Source: Dactylosporangium sucinum
Lineage (GTDB): Bacteria > Actinomycetota > Actinomycetes > Mycobacteriales > Micromonosporaceae
Length of the DNA: 58,780 nt
NCBI RefSeq assembly: GCF_014647515.1
Contig: NZ_BMPI01000072.1
Span: 1-58,780, forward strand
Direction of reading: 5' to 3'
Below, in pieces: positions 8,323-16,872 of the stretch. The translations under genes and the position numbers were made by a program. The notes below the pieces were generated by a model, which had not been told where the DNA came from, ran no database searches, and worked only from the letters and a program-made list of their open reading frames with translations. Every line of letters starts with the position of its first letter. Position 1 is the stretch's first letter.

Positions 8323-9534
8323 ATGACGGAGACCGTCCCGGCCCGAGATGTCCCCACGATGCGCTTGGACATCAAGGATCCGCAGTTCGTGGTCGACCCC
8401 TACCGCCACCTGGAAGGGGTCCGCGCGCTCGGCCCGGTCGTTCGCGAGTCCGAGTCGGGCTACTACATGGTGACCGGATACCGCGACTGCGCCCGCGTGC
8501 TCGGGCTGGCCAAGCTCTTCGCCTCGGACGTGGAGCACTTCGTCGCCCTGTTCGGCGGGGCAACCATGGAGTGCATGGACAATCCGCGGCATGACCAGGT
8601 AAAGAGCATCTGGGCCAAGGACTTCCAGCGGGGCGCACTCGCGCACAAGCGGGGGTTCGTCGAGAAGGTCGTCGACGAGCAGACGCGCGGGGTGGTCGAG
8701 CGGCTGCGGGCCGGCGAGACCGTCGATGCGGTGACCGGCATGACGCGGGCGATCCCGACCATCATCATCGCGAGTCTGATGGGGGTACGGGAGGCGGACT
8801 TTCAGCAGTTCGTCGACTGGAGTGACGCCATGGGCGGCGTCCTGGAGGCGCGTGACGACGGCAGCCCTGAGGGCAAGGCCCTGAAGGATCGGGCCAACAA
8901 GGCCACCGCCGAGCTGAACGCGTACCTGGCCGAGGAGGTGATCCGGCGCCGCGGTGAGACCGGGGACGACCTGGTCGGCAAGATGGCCCGCTCGGATGTG
9001 CCGATGGCCCAGGACGAGATCGTCGCCAGCAACACCCAGCTGGTCTTCGCCGGCAACGAGACCACGTCGAAGCTGATGGGTTACACGCTGACCGCGCTCG
9101 CGCAGCACCCGGAGCAGCGCCGCCAGTTGCGCGAAGACCGGTCATTGATCCCGCAGGCGATCGAGGAGGCGCACCGCTGGACCAGTGTCCTGGTCTACAA
9201 CCTGCGCTTCGTCAAGGAGGAGGGCACGCCGGTCGCCGGCGTGGCCCTTCCGCAGGGCGCGACCGTCATGGTGCTCCAGGCGGCCGCCAACCGCGATCCG
9301 TCGCGCTGGGAGAACCCGCACGTCTTCGACATCCACCGGCCACCGCAGGCCCATCTCGGATTCGGCGCCGGCCTGCACAGCTGTCTCGGCCTGAACCTGG
9401 CCCGCCTGGAGACCGAGGTGCTGGTCAACAAGCTCCTGGACGAGGTCCCCGACTGGACGGTGGGCGACCTGACCTGGGGATCCAATCCGATGGTGCGGGG
9501 AGCGTCGGCGATCCCGATGCGCCTGGCGGCCTGA
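8323..9534 (+). CDS. Cytochrome P450
   Basis: The 403-residue bacterial class I P450 has the I-helix motif AGNETT (243-248), the K-helix ExxR in 'EEAHRWTS', and the haem loop FGAGLHSCLG (347-356) with thiolate Cys354. It is soluble, with no N-terminal anchor. I chose ATG 8323 because a GGGAGG ribosome site sits 5 bp upstream; an in-frame TTG at 8281 falls inside an operator. The ferredoxin and ferredoxin reductase genes that follow form a complete electron-transfer chain from NAD(P)H. As first gene of its operon it probably performs the initial hydroxylation of the substrate. In the I-helix the acidic residue before Thr is Glu (NETT). Confidence 0.95.
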   Translation: MTETVPARDVPTMRLDIKDPQFVVDPYRHLEGVRALGPVVRESESGYYMVTGYRDCARVLGLAKLFASDVEHFVALFGGATMECMDNPRHDQVKSIWAKDFQRGALAHKRGFVEKVVDEQTRGVVERLRAGETVDAVTGMTRAIPTIIIASLMGVREADFQQFVDWSDAMGGVLEARDDGSPEGKALKDRANKATAELNAYLAEEVIRRRGETGDDLVGKMARSDVPMAQDEIVASNTQLVFAGNETTSKLMGYTLTALAQHPEQRRQLREDRSLIPQAIEEAHRWTSVLVYNLRFVKEEGTPVAGVALPQGATVMVLQAAANRDPSRWENPHVFDIHRPPQAHLGFGAGLHSCLGLNLARLETEVLVNKLLDEVPDWTVGDLTWGSNPMVRGASAIPMRLAA

Positions 9535-9574
9535 CCTCAACCCGTTCCCACGACGTGCCAGGAGAGCCACACCC

Positions 9575-9763
9575 ATGAAGGTCTCGATCGAGTCGGACAG
9601 ATGCATCGCCAGCGGTGGCTGTGTGTTCGCCTGCCCTGAGGTGTTCGACCAGGACGACGACGGGATTGTCGTGCTGCTCGACCCGACCCCGGGCGAGGAG
9701 TTGCGCCAGCACGTCATGGACGCCATTGATGCCTGCCCCGCGGCAGTCATCACCGTGGAATGA
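9575..9763 (+). CDS. [3Fe-4S] ferredoxin
   Basis: This 62-residue ferredoxin of the P450-partner type has Cys10, Cys16 (CIASGGC) and Cys54 (ACPAA) as the expected three ligands. Ser13 occupies the position of the missing fourth ligand of [4Fe-4S] relatives. There is an additional Cys at position 20 (VFACPEV), where P450 ferredoxins commonly have a non-cysteine. An acidic stretch (FDQDDDG) would serve partner docking. It lies 40 bp after the P450 and 9 bp before the reductase, so it should carry electrons from the reductase to the P450. Confidence 0.92.
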   Translation: MKVSIESDRCIASGGCVFACPEVFDQDDDGIVVLLDPTPGEELRQHVMDAIDACPAAVITVE

Positions 9764-9772
9764 GCCGCCGGC

Positions 9773-10963
9773 GTGACGGACGTCAAGCAGGCCAGGGTGG
9801 TGATCGCCGGCGGGTCGGCGGCCGGGATGTCCACCGCTACCGCACTTCGCCGTCGCGGACATGATGGGCCGATCACCGTACTGAGCGCCGAGCGGCATCT
9901 GCCGTATGACCGCCCGCCCCTGTCCAAGCAGTACCAGACGCACGGCTGGGAGCTGGACCGGCTGCTGCTCCTGCCGGCGGACCGACTGGCCGGCCTCGAG
10001 CTCGACATCCGGCCGGGCGTCGCGGCCGAGTCGGCGGACCTCGCGGCCGGGGTGGTGCGCGACGACGCCGGCGCGCACCACCCGTACGACCATCTGGTGA
10101 TCGCCACCGGCCTCGCGCCGCGCGGGCTGCCGACGTTGGACGGCCTACCGGTGCTCCAACTGCGTACGCTCGAAGACGCCGGCCGGCTGCGGGCCGCGCT
10201 ACGGCCGGGTGCCCACGTCGCGGTGATCGGGGCCGGCTTCATCGGCCTCGAGTGCGCGGCGACCGCGCGGTCGCTCGGTGCCGAGGTGACGGTCGTCGAG
10301 CCGGTCGCCGACCCGCTCGCCAACCGCCTGGGGGCCGACACCGCCGCCCGGCTGCGTAGCCTGCACGCCGGCCAGGGCGTGCGGCTACGGACCGGGGTGA
10401 CGGTCGGCGCCGGTGCGCGGCTGGCCGGCGGCAGGACTCGCTTGACGCTGTCCGACACGAGCACCGTCGACGCCGACGTCGTGCTCGTCGCGGTCGGCGC
10501 GGCGCCCTGTGTCGACTGGCTGCACAACACCGGCATCGACGTCTCGGACGGCGTGCTCTGCGATGCGTACTCGCGGGTCCGCGAGCGGGTCTGGGCCGTC
10601 GGTGACATCGCCCGCTGGCATCACCGGGGCTACGACGAACTGATCCGGATCGAGCACCGGACGAACGCGACCGAGCAGGGACAGCACGTGGCCGCCGGCA
10701 TCCACGGCGAGTTGCGGCCGTACCGGCCGTTGCCGTTCTTCTGGACCGACCACTACGACGTGCGCCTGCAGATGGCTGGCCGGTACACGCCGGCGGCCGT
10801 CGAGACCCACGTCGACGTGCCGGGCCGCGACGACGCGTTCCTCAAGCTCTTCCACGCCGACGGCGACCTGCGCGCCGTGCTGGCCTGGAACGCGCCCAAG
10901 CAGCTCGTGCCGTACCGCCGGGAGCTGCTCGCGCGCTTGGACGACGATCGGGTGACCGCATGA
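9773..10963 (+). CDS. FAD-dependent ferredoxin reductase
   Basis: The 396-residue enzyme has the FAD-binding Rossmann motif 'VVIAGGSAAGMSTATALRR' near the N-terminus, the conserved 'LPYDRPPLSK', the second NAD-binding motif 'VAVIGAGFIGLECAATARS' (~145-165) and the FAD-contact 'VWAVGDIARW'. This is the putidaredoxin/rhodocoxin-reductase family, NADH:ferredoxin reductase for class I P450s. The start is GTG 9773; the stop overlaps the next ATG (ATGA at 10960). Its setting after ferredoxin and P450 leaves little doubt about its role. Confidence 0.93.
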   Translation: MTDVKQARVVIAGGSAAGMSTATALRRRGHDGPITVLSAERHLPYDRPPLSKQYQTHGWELDRLLLLPADRLAGLELDIRPGVAAESADLAAGVVRDDAGAHHPYDHLVIATGLAPRGLPTLDGLPVLQLRTLEDAGRLRAALRPGAHVAVIGAGFIGLECAATARSLGAEVTVVEPVADPLANRLGADTAARLRSLHAGQGVRLRTGVTVGAGARLAGGRTRLTLSDTSTVDADVVLVAVGAAPCVDWLHNTGIDVSDGVLCDAYSRVRERVWAVGDIARWHHRGYDELIRIEHRTNATEQGQHVAAGIHGELRPYRPLPFFWTDHYDVRLQMAGRYTPAAVETHVDVPGRDDAFLKLFHADGDLRAVLAWNAPKQLVPYRRELLARLDDDRVTA

Positions 10964-11115
10964 AGGAAGTCATCTGCCCGGCCTGCGGGGCGCTCGTCGA
11001 AGGCGAGACGGACGACGAGCTGTACATCGCGGCCCGGGAACACACCCTGGACGCGCACCACTACGACATCCCGCGAGAGCACGTCATCGCCTCCGCGGTC
11101 GAGGTCGACCAGTGA
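10960..11115 (+). CDS. Small DUF1059-like Cys/His protein
   Basis: An easily missed 51-residue gene starting at the ATG that overlaps the reductase stop. It begins MKEVICPACG and contains 'DDELYIAAREHTLDAHH', the pattern of DUF1059: a CxxC pair (Cys6, Cys9) plus conserved His residues (28, 33, 34) that could bind a metal. Codon third positions are strongly G/C, as in real neighbours. The stop at 11113-11115 is 23 bp before the next gene's start. The family function is unknown; co-location with the P450 redox chain suggests a role tied to redox or metal handling, but that is inference. Confidence 0.75.
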   Translation: MKEVICPACGALVEGETDDELYIAAREHTLDAHHYDIPREHVIASAVEVDQ

Positions 11116-11138
11116 ACGGCCCACGAGCAGGAGCGAGC

Positions 11139-12347
11139 ATGAACGCATTCGAATCCATCCGGATCCTCGACCTTACCCACGGGGTCGCCGGGCCCTACAG
11201 CACGATGATCCTCGGGGATCTCGGCTGTGACGTGCTCAAGGTCGAGCGACCAGGGCGGGGGGACGCGAGCCGCTACATGAATGTCAGCGACCGTTTCCTG
11301 ACCGACATCCCGCTCGTCGGTGGCGACTACTTCATGGCGATCAACCGCAACAAGCGGTCCGTGACGATCGACTTCAAGGACCGGCGCGGGATCGACGTCG
11401 TGCGCCGGCTCGCGGACAACGTCGACATCGTGGTCCAGAACTTCCGGCCCGGCGTCGTCGACCGGCTCGGCATCGGGCCGGCCGACCTGATGGCGCGCAA
11501 TCCGCGCCTCATCTACGCCTCCCTCAACGCCTACGGCGACGAAGGGCCGATCGCCAGCCACCCCGGGATGGACGTCGCCGTGCAGGCACGGTCGGGTGTC
11601 ATGTCCATCACCGGCCACGGTGGAACGGAAGGCCCGGTCAAGCCCGGTGTCTCGCTGGCGGACTTCTCCGGCGGCGTGCACCTGTCGCTGGCCATCATCG
11701 CGGCACTCTTGCAGCGGCAGTCGACCGGCAAGGGGGAAGACGTACGCGTCTCCCTGCTCGACGCCACCATGTCGATGCTCATCAACTACTCGGTGGCGGT
11801 CACCGACGGGCGGGCCGACATCGCGCCGATGGGATCCGGCCATCCGCAGCTCGCGCCGTTCGAGGCCATCGCCACCATCGACGGCCACGTGGTGGTCGCA
11901 CCGGGCACGAACAGGCTGTTCGCCGACTTGTGCCGCCTGCTCGGACGCGAGGATCTCCTGCGGGACGAGCGGTTCTCCAGCAACCCGCTGCGGGTCAGGC
12001 ACCGACCGGCCCTGATCGCCGAGCTGGAACCCATCTTCAAGGGCCGCACCACCGCCGAATGGCTCGACGCCCTCGAGAAGGCGGGTGTCCCCTGCGCTCC
12101 GGTGAACACGCTCAAGCAGGCGTTCGCGGACGAGCAACTGCTCGCCAACGGGATGATCCAGTCGCTGGAACATCCCACGCTCGGCACTGTCACGCAGCTC
12201 GGCTCGCCGTACCGGATGGGCGGTCGGCAGCCGGAGCTCCGGCGCCACCCACCGCGGCTGGGTGAGCATACCGACGCGGTGCTCAGCGAGTTGCTGGGCC
12301 TGGGCCCGGACGAGCTCGAGCAGCTGCACCGGGACGGGGTCATCTGA
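11139..12347 (+). CDS. CaiB/BaiF family III CoA transferase (1)
   Basis: The 402-residue family III CoA transferase has an N-terminal 'IRILDLTHGVAGPYSTMILG', the block 'LGCDVLKVERPGRGD', and the catalytic aspartate in 'HPGMDVAVQ'. These enzymes move CoA between a donor acyl-CoA and a carboxylate acceptor through an Asp-linked anhydride. I prefer ATG 11139, which has a GGAG eight bases upstream and fits family length; GTG 11112 would add nine residues and overlap the previous stop. It ends in a TGATG overlap with the next gene. It is one of three such genes in the catabolic island. Confidence 0.9.
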   Translation: MNAFESIRILDLTHGVAGPYSTMILGDLGCDVLKVERPGRGDASRYMNVSDRFLTDIPLVGGDYFMAINRNKRSVTIDFKDRRGIDVVRRLADNVDIVVQNFRPGVVDRLGIGPADLMARNPRLIYASLNAYGDEGPIASHPGMDVAVQARSGVMSITGHGGTEGPVKPGVSLADFSGGVHLSLAIIAALLQRQSTGKGEDVRVSLLDATMSMLINYSVAVTDGRADIAPMGSGHPQLAPFEAIATIDGHVVVAPGTNRLFADLCRLLGREDLLRDERFSSNPLRVRHRPALIAELEPIFKGRTTAEWLDALEKAGVPCAPVNTLKQAFADEQLLANGMIQSLEHPTLGTVTQLGSPYRMGGRQPELRRHPPRLGEHTDAVLSELLGLGPDELEQLHRDGVI

Positions 12348-14440
12348 TGCGAGCTGATCTCGACCTGCTCTTCTCACCCCGGTCCGTGGCGATCGTCGGC
12401 GCGTCGTCGAAACCTGATCGGCTCACCGGGCGGCCGCTGCACATCCTGCGCCGGCACGGCTTCGCCGGGGACATCAACGTCGTGCACCCACGTGCGGCGG
12501 AGATCGACGGTGTCCGGGCCTACCCGTCGGTGGCTGACCTGCCGGCGGCGCCGGACGTGCTGCTCGTGATGGTGCGGGCTGACCTCGTGCCCGGCGTTGC
12601 GCGGGCGGCGGGGGAGAAGGGGGTGAAGCACCTCGTCATTCTCAGCTCCGGCTTCGAGGAGACGGACGAGGGTGCCGGCCTCTCGGCGCAGCTCCGCGAC
12701 ATCGCCGCCAGCTACGGCATGGGGGTGGTCGGGCCGAACAGCGAAGGGTTCTGGCACCTGCCCGGCAAGGCCATCCTCACCTTCGGCAGCGCCGCGATGC
12801 GCGACGACCTCGTCTCCGGCCCGGTTGCGGTGCTCAGCCAGAGCGGCAGCATAGGCGCGTCCATCATGCGCAACCTGAACGACGTCGGGGTGGGCGCCGA
12901 CATCTTCGTCAGCGTGGGCAACGAGACGGTCCTCGGCGTCGCCGACTACCTCTCCTGGATCGCCGCGCGTGGATCGGTGCGGGTGGTGGCGTGCTTCCTC
13001 GAAGGACTGAGGGACGGCCGCACCTTCCTGGAGGCGGCCTCCGCGGCCCGGGCCGCGGGCATCGCCGTCGTCGTGCTCAAGGCGGGCGCGTCGGAGCAGG
13101 GCAAGGCGGCGAGCGCGTCGCACACCGGGAAGATCTCCACGTCCGCCGCCATCTACGACGCGCTGTTCGACCAGGCGGGCGTGATCCAGGTGGAGTCGGT
13201 GGAGCAGCTCGCCCAGGCGGCGGCGACGTTGAGCCGGGGCCGGCTGCGCGACGGCGGCAAGGGCGCCGGGCTCACCGTCATCGGCCTGTCCGGCGGCAGC
13301 CGGAGCATCATCGCCGACGCGGCCGGCGACCGGGGCATTCCGCTCGCCGAGCTCGCCGAGGAGACCACCGCCTCGCTGAGCGAGTTCATCCCGCATTTCG
13401 GTGTCGCCACCAACCCTGTCGACCCCACCGGCCAGGTGATCAGCGACCCGGCGCTGTTCCCGCGGACGATCCGGACCCTCGCCGCCGACCCGAGCACGCT
13501 GGCGCTGCTGGTGCAGTACGGCAACGGCGGCACCCACCTGTTGCGCAGGCATCTGCCGGCACTCGGCGAGGCGGTTCGCGAGCAGCGTGTGCAGGTGGTC
13601 GTGAGCTGCCTGCTCGACCAGCTCGCCGCGGACGATCCGCTGCGGCGGGAGCTCGCCGCGGCCGGCGTGGGCTACGTACACGACCCGGTCGCCGCGGTGA
13701 GCATGGTGGCCCCGTTGTTCCGCAGCGCCGCGACGGGCGTTCTCGACGTGCTCGAGCCGGTCGGCGACGAGCGCACGCCGGGCGTCGTGGGGTCGTGGGA
13801 CGACGTCGTCGCGATGCTCGCCGGTGCCGGGATCCGTGCGCCCCGCGAGGTGGTCGTCGAGGCCGGCGCGGACCCGGGCCGGATCGGCGCCGCGCTCGCG
13901 GCCGCAGGTCTCGAAGCGCCGCTGGTGGTGAAGCCCTCACCGGACGACGTCCAGCACAAGTCGGACCTCGGCCTGGTGTTCCTGCGGCTGGACGGCGCCG
14001 AGCCGGTGGCCGCCGCGGTCGCCGAGATCGCTGCCGTGCTGGGCCCAGGCACCCGCGCCGTGGTCCAGGAAATGGTGGCCTCCGACACCGAGGTGCTGGT
14101 CGTCCTCCGCCAGGACCCAGACTTCGGGCCGGTGCTCGGCCTGGGGCTGGGCGGGTTCTTCATCGAGTTGATCGGCGAGATGACCTACGTGTCGCTCCCC
14201 GCGTCGGAGGCCCAGTTGCGCCGCGCCATCCAGCGGACGAAGCTCGGCCAGCTGTTGCGCGGCTACCGCGGCCGTCCACCGGTCGACCTCGACCCGTTGG
14301 TCGCGCGCCTGGCGGCCCTGGGAAACCGGTTCGCCACGATGGCCACACCCCCGCGGCTCGTCGAGCTCAACCCGGTCCTGGTCCTCGACTCCGGCGAGCT
14401 CGTCGCCATCGACTCGCTCGTGGAGGGAGGGCCGCGATGA
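12347..14440 (+). CDS. Acyl-CoA synthetase, ADP/GDP-forming (fused alpha-beta)
   Basis: The 697-residue protein combines a CoA-binding/succinyl-CoA-synthetase-alpha-like part (N-terminal 'SPRSVAIVGASSKPDRLTG', phospho-His in 'AASASHTGKIS') and a C-terminal ATP-grasp part ('PLVVKPSPDDVQHKSDLGLV', 'RAVVQEMVASDTEVLVVLR'). The order of domains and the length fit the NDP-forming acyl-CoA synthetases related to acetate-CoA ligase (ADP-forming). It would make or cleave an acyl-CoA reversibly with phosphorylation of ADP. It is placed between two CoA transferases, overlapping both, which argues for concerted CoA-ester handling. Substrate unknown. Confidence 0.88.
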   Translation: MRADLDLLFSPRSVAIVGASSKPDRLTGRPLHILRRHGFAGDINVVHPRAAEIDGVRAYPSVADLPAAPDVLLVMVRADLVPGVARAAGEKGVKHLVILSSGFEETDEGAGLSAQLRDIAASYGMGVVGPNSEGFWHLPGKAILTFGSAAMRDDLVSGPVAVLSQSGSIGASIMRNLNDVGVGADIFVSVGNETVLGVADYLSWIAARGSVRVVACFLEGLRDGRTFLEAASAARAAGIAVVVLKAGASEQGKAASASHTGKISTSAAIYDALFDQAGVIQVESVEQLAQAAATLSRGRLRDGGKGAGLTVIGLSGGSRSIIADAAGDRGIPLAELAEETTASLSEFIPHFGVATNPVDPTGQVISDPALFPRTIRTLAADPSTLALLVQYGNGGTHLLRRHLPALGEAVREQRVQVVVSCLLDQLAADDPLRRELAAAGVGYVHDPVAAVSMVAPLFRSAATGVLDVLEPVGDERTPGVVGSWDDVVAMLAGAGIRAPREVVVEAGADPGRIGAALAAAGLEAPLVVKPSPDDVQHKSDLGLVFLRLDGAEPVAAAVAEIAAVLGPGTRAVVQEMVASDTEVLVVLRQDPDFGPVLGLGLGGFFIELIGEMTYVSLPASEAQLRRAIQRTKLGQLLRGYRGRPPVDLDPLVARLAALGNRFATMATPPRLVELNPVLVLDSGELVAIDSLVEGGPR

Positions 14441-15630
14441 GCGAGGGGCCCCTGCACGGCGTCCGGGTCCTGTGCGTGGACAACTACCTCGCCGGCAACT
14501 ACGGCGCGATGCTGCTGGCGCTGCACGGTGCTGACGTCGTCAAGGTGGAGACGCGGTCCGGTGAGGCCATGCGCGGCAGCCGGCCGCTGATCCGCTCCGG
14601 CGTGGACGAGGAGTGGAGCCACTTCGCGCTGCGCATGATGCGCGGCAAGGGATCCATCGCGCTCGACATCGACGGGACCGCGGAAGACCGGGCGGCCTTC
14701 GAGGGTCTGGTGCGTCGCGCCGACGTGTTCTGGACCAACCTGCGGCCGCCGTCGGCGGTCCGTCGAAAGGTCGACGCCGCAAGCCTGATGGACCTCAATC
14801 CCCGGCTGGTCTATGTCACGGTCACCGGGTTCGGCCTGCCGGAGAACGGCGAGGGCGAGTACTCGGGCATGCCCGCGTTCGACATCCTCGTCCAGGGGCT
14901 CGCCGGGCTGCTCGACCGCAACGCCGACGAACAGGGCCGGCCGACGTACAACGGCCTGCCGATCGCGGACCAGGTGGCCAGCCTCTACGGTGCCTTCGGC
15001 GCGCTGCTCGGCCTTCGGCAGCGCGATCGTACGGGTGCCGGCTGCGTCGTCGACGTGCCCATGTTCGACTCGATGGTCTCGCTGAACGAGAAGGCCATCA
15101 GCATGTACGGGATGCTCGGCGAGGTCCCACCGCCCCGGCTCTCGGCGACCACGGCGCCGTTCGGCTTGTACCGGGCCGCCGATGGCTGGGTGTGCATCGC
15201 GGTGGGCAGTGACGCGGTGTGGCGCCGGTTCGGTGCGGCCGTGGGCGAGCACATCGGCCGGCCCGGCCTCGCCGACGACGATGCGTTGCGGATCGGGACG
15301 GAGCGCGTCCGGCGGCTCGACGAGGTGACGGTCGTCGTCGAGGCGTTCACCCGGGAGCGGGCGGCGGCAGACGTGGTGGAGTTCCTCATCGCGCACGACG
15401 TGCCGGCCGGGCTGCCGCTCGAGGTCGACCGGCTGATGGGCACCGCGCAGGTGGAGCAGCGGGGCATCGTCCGTCGGCTCACGCTCGATTCGGGTGTGGC
15501 GGTTCCGGTGGTGATGAGCCCGGTCTCGATCAGCGGTACCCGGCAGCAGGTCGACCTGCCACCGCACCTCGACGAGGACCGGGACCGGCTGCTGGACGGT
15601 TGGCGCCCGCGGGGTCAACAGTCACGTTGA
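14437..15630 (+). CDS. CaiB/BaiF family III CoA transferase (2)
   Basis: A 397-residue family III CoA transferase with 'HGADVVKVETRSGE', 'VYVTVTGFGLPENGEGEYSG' and the catalytic Asp in 'MPAFDILVQGLAG'. The ATG overlaps the synthetase stop and has GGAGGGAGG just upstream. It is distinct in sequence from the enzyme at 11139, so it probably acts on another intermediate, or the two form a heteromeric pair; tandem CaiB-like genes separated by one gene make either possible. It ends operon B. The first operator of operon C begins within its final codons (15614). Confidence 0.88.
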   Translation: MSEGPLHGVRVLCVDNYLAGNYGAMLLALHGADVVKVETRSGEAMRGSRPLIRSGVDEEWSHFALRMMRGKGSIALDIDGTAEDRAAFEGLVRRADVFWTNLRPPSAVRRKVDAASLMDLNPRLVYVTVTGFGLPENGEGEYSGMPAFDILVQGLAGLLDRNADEQGRPTYNGLPIADQVASLYGAFGALLGLRQRDRTGAGCVVDVPMFDSMVSLNEKAISMYGMLGEVPPPRLSATTAPFGLYRAADGWVCIAVGSDAVWRRFGAAVGEHIGRPGLADDDALRIGTERVRRLDEVTVVVEAFTRERAAADVVEFLIAHDVPAGLPLEVDRLMGTAQVEQRGIVRRLTLDSGVAVPVVMSPVSISGTRQQVDLPPHLDEDRDRLLDGWRPRGQQSR

Positions 15631-15631
15631 C
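15614..15631. promoter_or_regulatory. Operator palindrome 1 of the acyl-CoA dehydrogenase operon
   Basis: GTCAAC-AGTCAC-GTTGAC is a perfect 6-bp inverted repeat with a 6-bp spacer, matching the core of the two sites at the P450 promoter. It overlaps the end of the upstream CoA transferase gene and the -35 box TTGACT at 15627. Confidence 0.7.
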
Positions 15632-15655
15632 TTGCCGTCAACGCAGGCGTTAAAT
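15627..15655 (+). promoter_or_regulatory. Sigma70-like promoter of the acyl-CoA dehydrogenase operon
   Basis: The -35 TTGACT (15627-15632), a 17-bp spacer and the -10 TTAAAT (15650-15655) lie between and within the two operator copies. A start site near 15662 leaves a ~29-nt leader before ATG 15691. The layout parallels the P450 promoter at 8247. Confidence 0.55.
15637..15654. promoter_or_regulatory. Operator palindrome 2 of the acyl-CoA dehydrogenase operon
   Basis: GTCAAC-GCAGGC-GTTAAA keeps a perfect left arm and a degraded right arm (GTTAAA for GTTGAC). It is 23 bp downstream of operator 1 and covers the spacer and -10. It is probably a weaker second site for the same dimer. Confidence 0.5.
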
Positions 15656-15690
15656 TGTTCGCACTGCTAACGATGAACGAGGTGGATCGC

Positions 15691-16872
15691 ATGTCGTTGC
15701 ACGACTTCACGGTGCGCGGTGAGATTCGGGAACTGGCCACCGTGATCGGTGAGTTCGTCCAGAGGGAGATCCGGCCGCGCGAGCAGGCGCTCCCGCCGGA
15801 CGCGCGATGCCTGCCGGATGAGGACGTCGCGGCCCTCCAGAAGCTCGCCCGTGCCGCCGGCTTCTGGAACCTGTCGGCCCCGGCCGACCTCGGCGGTGGC
15901 GGGCTCAGCGCGTTCGACATGGCCATCGTCGACGAGCAGGCCGCCAAGCACACGTTCTGCTTCCCGATCGTCGGCAACGGCGCATTCGGCTACCCGCCGC
16001 CGTCGATCCTGTACGGCGCCAGCAAGCAGCAGATTGACGAGTTCGTCATCCCGACCATCGAGGAGGGGTGGCGTTCCTTCAACGCGATCACCGAGGAGGG
16101 CAGCGGGTCCGACCCGGCGCGCTCGATCCGTACGACCGCCGAGAAGAAGGGCGGCAAGTACGTCCTCAACGGACGGAAGATGTGGATCACCCACGCCGAC
16201 AAGGCCCGCTACGGCGTGGTCTACGCACGCACGAACCTCAACAAGGGCCGCGACGGCATCAGCGCGTTCATCGTCGACAAGGACACGCCAGGGCTCACCA
16301 TCCGGCCGATCCCGGTGATCCGCGACCTGTGGACCAACGAGGTCACCTTCGACAACGTGGAGGTCCCGGCCGACCGGCTCGTCGGCGAGGAGGGAGAAGG
16401 CTTCGCGATCGCCCAGCGGTTCCTGGGCAAGTTCCGGGTGCATTTCGCGACGACCGCCATCGCCGTCGGGGAGGAGTCGATGCGGCTCGCCGCCGAGTTC
16501 GTCAAGGGCCGCGAGTCCTTCGGCCTCCCGTTCGCCCAGCGCCAGGGCGTCCAGTTCGCGCTCGCTGATGCGCACGTCAAGCTCAAGGCGGCGCGGTGGC
16601 TTACCTGGGAGGCGGCCCGCAAGCACGACAGCGGGGAGGGCGCCCGCATCGAGTCGTCGATCGCCAAGCTGTACGCGACCGAGGCGTGCTTCGGCGTCGT
16701 GGACTCCATGATGCAGCTCATGGGCGGGATGGGGCTGGCCAAGGAGATGCCGCTCGAGCACTGGTTCCGTGACCTGCGGGTGGCTCGTGTGGTCGAAGGC
16801 CCGTCGGACATCCACCGCTTCGTGCTCGCCCGGGAGATCCTGGGCAGCGCCGCCCTGCCGAGGCGCGCATGA
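15691..16872 (+). CDS. Acyl-CoA dehydrogenase
   Basis: The 393-residue FAD enzyme has 'ITEEGSGSDPARSIRT' and 'NGRKMWITHADKAR' in the middle domain, and C-terminal 'MQLMGGMGLAKEMPLEHW' followed by 'VVEGPSDIHRFVLAREI', whose Glu is at the position of the catalytic base in medium-chain enzymes. It should introduce an alpha,beta double bond into an acyl-CoA. I chose ATG 15691 because GAGGTGG lies 5 bp upstream; ATG 15673 and TTG 15655 are alternatives, the latter overlapping the promoter. It heads operon C and couples by ATGA to the next crotonase. Confidence 0.93.
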   Translation: MSLHDFTVRGEIRELATVIGEFVQREIRPREQALPPDARCLPDEDVAALQKLARAAGFWNLSAPADLGGGGLSAFDMAIVDEQAAKHTFCFPIVGNGAFGYPPPSILYGASKQQIDEFVIPTIEEGWRSFNAITEEGSGSDPARSIRTTAEKKGGKYVLNGRKMWITHADKARYGVVYARTNLNKGRDGISAFIVDKDTPGLTIRPIPVIRDLWTNEVTFDNVEVPADRLVGEEGEGFAIAQRFLGKFRVHFATTAIAVGEESMRLAAEFVKGRESFGLPFAQRQGVQFALADAHVKLKAARWLTWEAARKHDSGEGARIESSIAKLYATEACFGVVDSMMQLMGGMGLAKEMPLEHWFRDLRVARVVEGPSDIHRFVLAREILGSAALPRRA

